Positions 15,991 to 17,961 of a DNA stretch of 17,961 nt are shown one piece after another. Origin of the DNA: DASVAL01 sp035649575 (GTDB lineage Bacteria > Planctomycetota > UBA1135 > UBA2386); NCBI GenBank assembly GCA_035649575.1, contig DASRJH010000308.1, positions 1 through 17,961 of the forward strand. Reading direction: 5' to 3'. Within the stretch, counting starts at the first letter, position 1, and every line of letters starts with the position of its first letter. Both the position numbers and the translations under genes were made by a program. The notes under the pieces were generated by a model that had not been told where the DNA came from, did no database searches, and was given only the letters and a program-made list of their open reading frames with translations.

Positions 15991-15996
15991 ACCTCC
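15991..15996 (-). promoter_or_regulatory. Consensus Shine-Dalgarno for the small secreted protein
   Basis: GGAGGT on the minus strand, 7 bases before the ATG at 15983; it decides that start and supports real translation of this short gene. Confidence 0.65.
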
Positions 15997-16045
15997 GACC
16001 GCGTCACAACCGCAGCGGCGCGCCGAAGGCGCGCGGCCAGGTCGT

Positions 16046-16085
16046 GGGCCGGTTTGCCCGCGGCGCTCGGCGCCGCGGGCGGCCC
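16046..16085 (-). terminator. Strong GC hairpin downstream of the 583-aa secreted protein gene
   Basis: An 11-base perfect stem (16056-16066 with 16070-16080, loop TCG) is flanked by a further 5-base pairing (16046-16050 with 16081-16085). It starts within a few bases after the stop at 16089. There is no U tract, so it may be a Rho-assisted or 3'-end protecting structure and not a classical terminator. Confidence 0.5.
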
Positions 16086-16088
16086 GGC

Positions 16089-17840
16089 TCACAACCCGAT
16101 CGAGAACCTGTTGCCGTTCGAGAAGACGAGGTTCAGCGGAGTGGCGAGCGAGAGCGCGATCGACTGGCACGTGAGACCCAGACCGATGTACGCGGGAGAG
16201 TTCGGAATGAGCAACCCGAAGCTGCCGGTGCCGGCCGGCAACGTGACCGGGAACGTGATCGAGGTCAGGTTCGCATTGGTGTAGGCGCGGCAGTTCGGGG
16301 CCCCGATGAAGCCGAGGTCGATGCCGGGCAGCGGCGTATCGCCGAAGAACAGGAACGCGACCGGAGCGATCGGAGGCACGGCCGACGTGTTCAGCGTGTA
16401 GGTCGTGTTGAGCCGCGGCAGGCTGCTCGAGGTCAGCGTGAGACCCGTGACCGCGGTGTCGACGACCGCGATCCCGAGGCCCAGGTCGACCGACAGGTCG
16501 GATGCTTCCGGTCGCCACGCAACCCCGCCGACCGAGTACCCGACGACGTAGTTGTTGCTGCCCGGCGTGATCGTGCCGTAGACGATCGTCACGTCGCCCG
16601 TCGTGCGGTCGAACTGGTATTGGAACGTGTCACCCGGCGTCGAGGGGAAGGGAAGCTGATAGGAATACACGTTGTCCCACGTGACGTAGGAGATGCCGCC
16701 GACTTCCTCGTAGCGGATCTTGCCACTGCCGGCGGCGGCCGGGTTGTAGTCGTGCCAGCATGCGGCGATCGAAGTCTGTACGAAGGCGAGGAACAACCCC
16801 GCCTCCGGTGCGAACCCCGCACCGTTGCCGACCGCGGCCAGCGCGATGTTGCCGTTCGAGGAGACGGTCAAGGAGCCCGTCGTGCCACCACCCGGCACCG
16901 GCATTGGCGAAGACAAGGCCACGGTCTGCACGACGTCGTCCGCGTTGGCGATGATCGCGGACGTAGGGCTCGGCGGCACCAAGACGCCCGGAAGGCCGTT
17001 CGTGGCGACGTAGCCGCTCGGCCCACGCAGCAACGTCATCGTCGTGTTGCTGAGGTCGAAGCCGCCGACCGGCATGACCTCGTAGAAGGCGTCGCGGGCG
17101 CTGACGCAGCCCGTGCCGTAGTCCGAGGCCAGCGCGCAGCCACTCCACGCGACCGACTGGTAGACCCAACCCGCCGGGGTCACGGGGACCAGCTCGAGGT
17201 TGCGGAACGGCATGTCGAAGGTGGTCTGGGTCGGCCACACCTCGTAGAGCAGGTTGTCGATCGTCACGCCGCCGGCCGACAGATCGCTGGCCGCGGGCAG
17301 TGGGGCGCCACCACCAGGAGAGGCTCCGGTGATGCCGACTCCGGCCACGTAGTTGTATGTCGAGTTGTTCGTCACGCCGAGTGAGTAGAAGACCTCCGCT
17401 TCGCCGCTCGGAGACAGCTGCAGCTGGATCTGGAACTGCGTCGTGTGCCCGTAGTTGACCGCGCGGTCCCAGGTGATGATGCACTTCGCCGGCGAGCTGT
17501 TGATGTACACGCCGGCGCCGTTCGCCACGAGCATGTTCAGGTCGTGCCACAGCGCAGCGATGCGCGGCGGGCCGCTCGCGAGTTCCAGCGCGGTCGCGCT
17601 GTAGTCGCCCGCGCCCGGTGCCGGCACGCCGCCATTCGACAGCGTGACGTAGCCATTGCAGCAGATGTGCACGTCGGTGTAGGTCGTGCCCGCAAACGGA
17701 AACGTGAAGCCAATCGCCTGGATGCCGAACACGACGTCGTCGCCGCCGCCGAGGTTGATGCCCAGGTTGCGGTCGGGGCAGTTCTGGGCGGACAGCGCCG
17801 AACCGAGCACGAGTGTGACTGGGAGGAGGATGCTCTTCAT
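16089..17840 (-). CDS. Secreted protein with duplicated nidogen-like beta domain and planctomycete C-terminal module
   Basis: This is a 583-residue protein with a clear signal peptide (MKSILLPVTLVLGSALSAQ, cut after about 18), which fixes the ATG at 17840; no Shine-Dalgarno is seen. Two related beta domains lie at about 32-190 and 299-455. Their matching motifs are IAALWHDLN/IAACWHDYN (94-102, 358-366), IITWDRAV/YVTWDNVY, FQIQLQLSPSGEAEVFYS/FQYQFDRTTGDVTIVYG and YVAGVGI/YVVGYSV. The pattern resembles extracellular NIDO-like domains (inference). Residues about 485-583 form a separate module with FLFFGDTPLPGIDLG, IGAPNCRAYTN, LLIPNSPAYIGLGLTCQS and FSNGNRFSIG. I associate this module with many secreted planctomycete proteins, possibly for sorting or anchoring. 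Cysteine pairs suggest disulfides. It is probably a surface or extracellular protein of unknown ligand. Confidence 0.9.
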   Translation of the reverse strand: MKSILLPVTLVLGSALSAQNCPDRNLGINLGGGDDVVFGIQAIGFTFPFAGTTYTDVHICCNGYVTLSNGGVPAPGAGDYSATALELASGPPRIAALWHDLNMLVANGAGVYINSSPAKCIITWDRAVNYGHTTQFQIQLQLSPSGEAEVFYSLGVTNNSTYNYVAGVGITGASPGGGAPLPAASDLSAGGVTIDNLLYEVWPTQTTFDMPFRNLELVPVTPAGWVYQSVAWSGCALASDYGTGCVSARDAFYEVMPVGGFDLSNTTMTLLRGPSGYVATNGLPGVLVPPSPTSAIIANADDVVQTVALSSPMPVPGGGTTGSLTVSSNGNIALAAVGNGAGFAPEAGLFLAFVQTSIAACWHDYNPAAAGSGKIRYEEVGGISYVTWDNVYSYQLPFPSTPGDTFQYQFDRTTGDVTIVYGTITPGSNNYVVGYSVGGVAWRPEASDLSVDLGLGIAVVDTAVTGLTLTSSSLPRLNTTYTLNTSAVPPIAPVAFLFFGDTPLPGIDLGFIGAPNCRAYTNANLTSITFPVTLPAGTGSFGLLIPNSPAYIGLGLTCQSIALSLATPLNLVFSNGNRFSIGL

Positions 17841-17892
17841 GGGAGGAGTGTGGTGAGAGTTAGGCGTGGGGGAGCGCCTCGGGCGGGGCGCG

Positions 17893-17898
17893 ATTCTA
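17893..17898 (-). promoter_or_regulatory. Putative -10 element of the 583-aa secreted protein gene
   Basis: TAGAAT on the minus strand, about 52 bases before the ATG at 17840. No clear -35 is found. Confidence 0.3.
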
Positions 17899-17961
17899 GC
17901 GCCGCGAGTCGAAGCCGGTGCACGCCCGTATCCGCCGGCCGTTGCAAACGGAGCCAATTAC

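Noticed and set aside
15795..17384. 529-codon plus-strand frame
   Set aside because: Antisense to the secreted protein with signal peptide and duplicated domain; the translation is Arg/Asp-rich and featureless.

Overview
The window looks like chromosomal DNA of a planctomycete (Planctomycetota). Coding regions are GC-rich. A transmembrane Ser/Thr kinase carries a long WD40 array and the linker typical of that phylum, and a secreted protein ends in a C-terminal module that I associate from memory with marine planctomycetes. These are family-level recognitions; no search was run.

Layout, left to right. (1) 1-789 (+): 3' end of a gene of unknown function, cut by the window edge. (2) 896-2915 (-): two overlapping genes, an exported helical/beta protein followed by a four-helix membrane protein with a cytosolic domain. 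Neither is recognised and the segment is visibly less GC-rich than its neighbours. (3) 2916-3696: no intact gene; it holds a decayed N-terminal piece of an IS91-family transposase (-). (4) 3697-6823 (+): methylmalonyl-CoA mutase and its GTPase chaperone MeaB, one base apart. (5) 6876-7451 (+): GNAT acetyltransferase of the phosphinothricin/YncA type. (6) 7461-10145 (-): an 894-aa membrane-anchored protein with a long helical stalk and a C-terminal CAP domain. (7) 10296-12181 (+), divergent from it: a small membrane-anchored protein overlapping by one base with a GT-C-like multi-pass membrane protein. (8) 12205-15549 (-): Ser/Thr kinase with 16 WD40 repeats. (9) 15633-15983 (-): small secreted protein. 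(10) 16089-17840 (-): 583-aa secreted protein with a duplicated beta domain.

The clearest functional unit is mutase plus MeaB, which convert (R)-methylmalonyl-CoA to succinyl-CoA with adenosylcobalamin and keep the enzyme active. Most of the rest concerns the cell envelope: exported proteins, membrane anchors, a probable lipid-linked sugar transferase and a kinase spanning the membrane.

No CRISPR array, toxin-antitoxin pair, recognised defence operon, tRNA or rRNA was seen. The best candidate for something undescribed is the low-GC two-gene membrane/periplasm module at 896-2915. A second general observation is that three plus-strand genes lack a Shine-Dalgarno and have a -10-like hexamer only 6-12 bases before the start codon, which suggests leaderless mRNAs.
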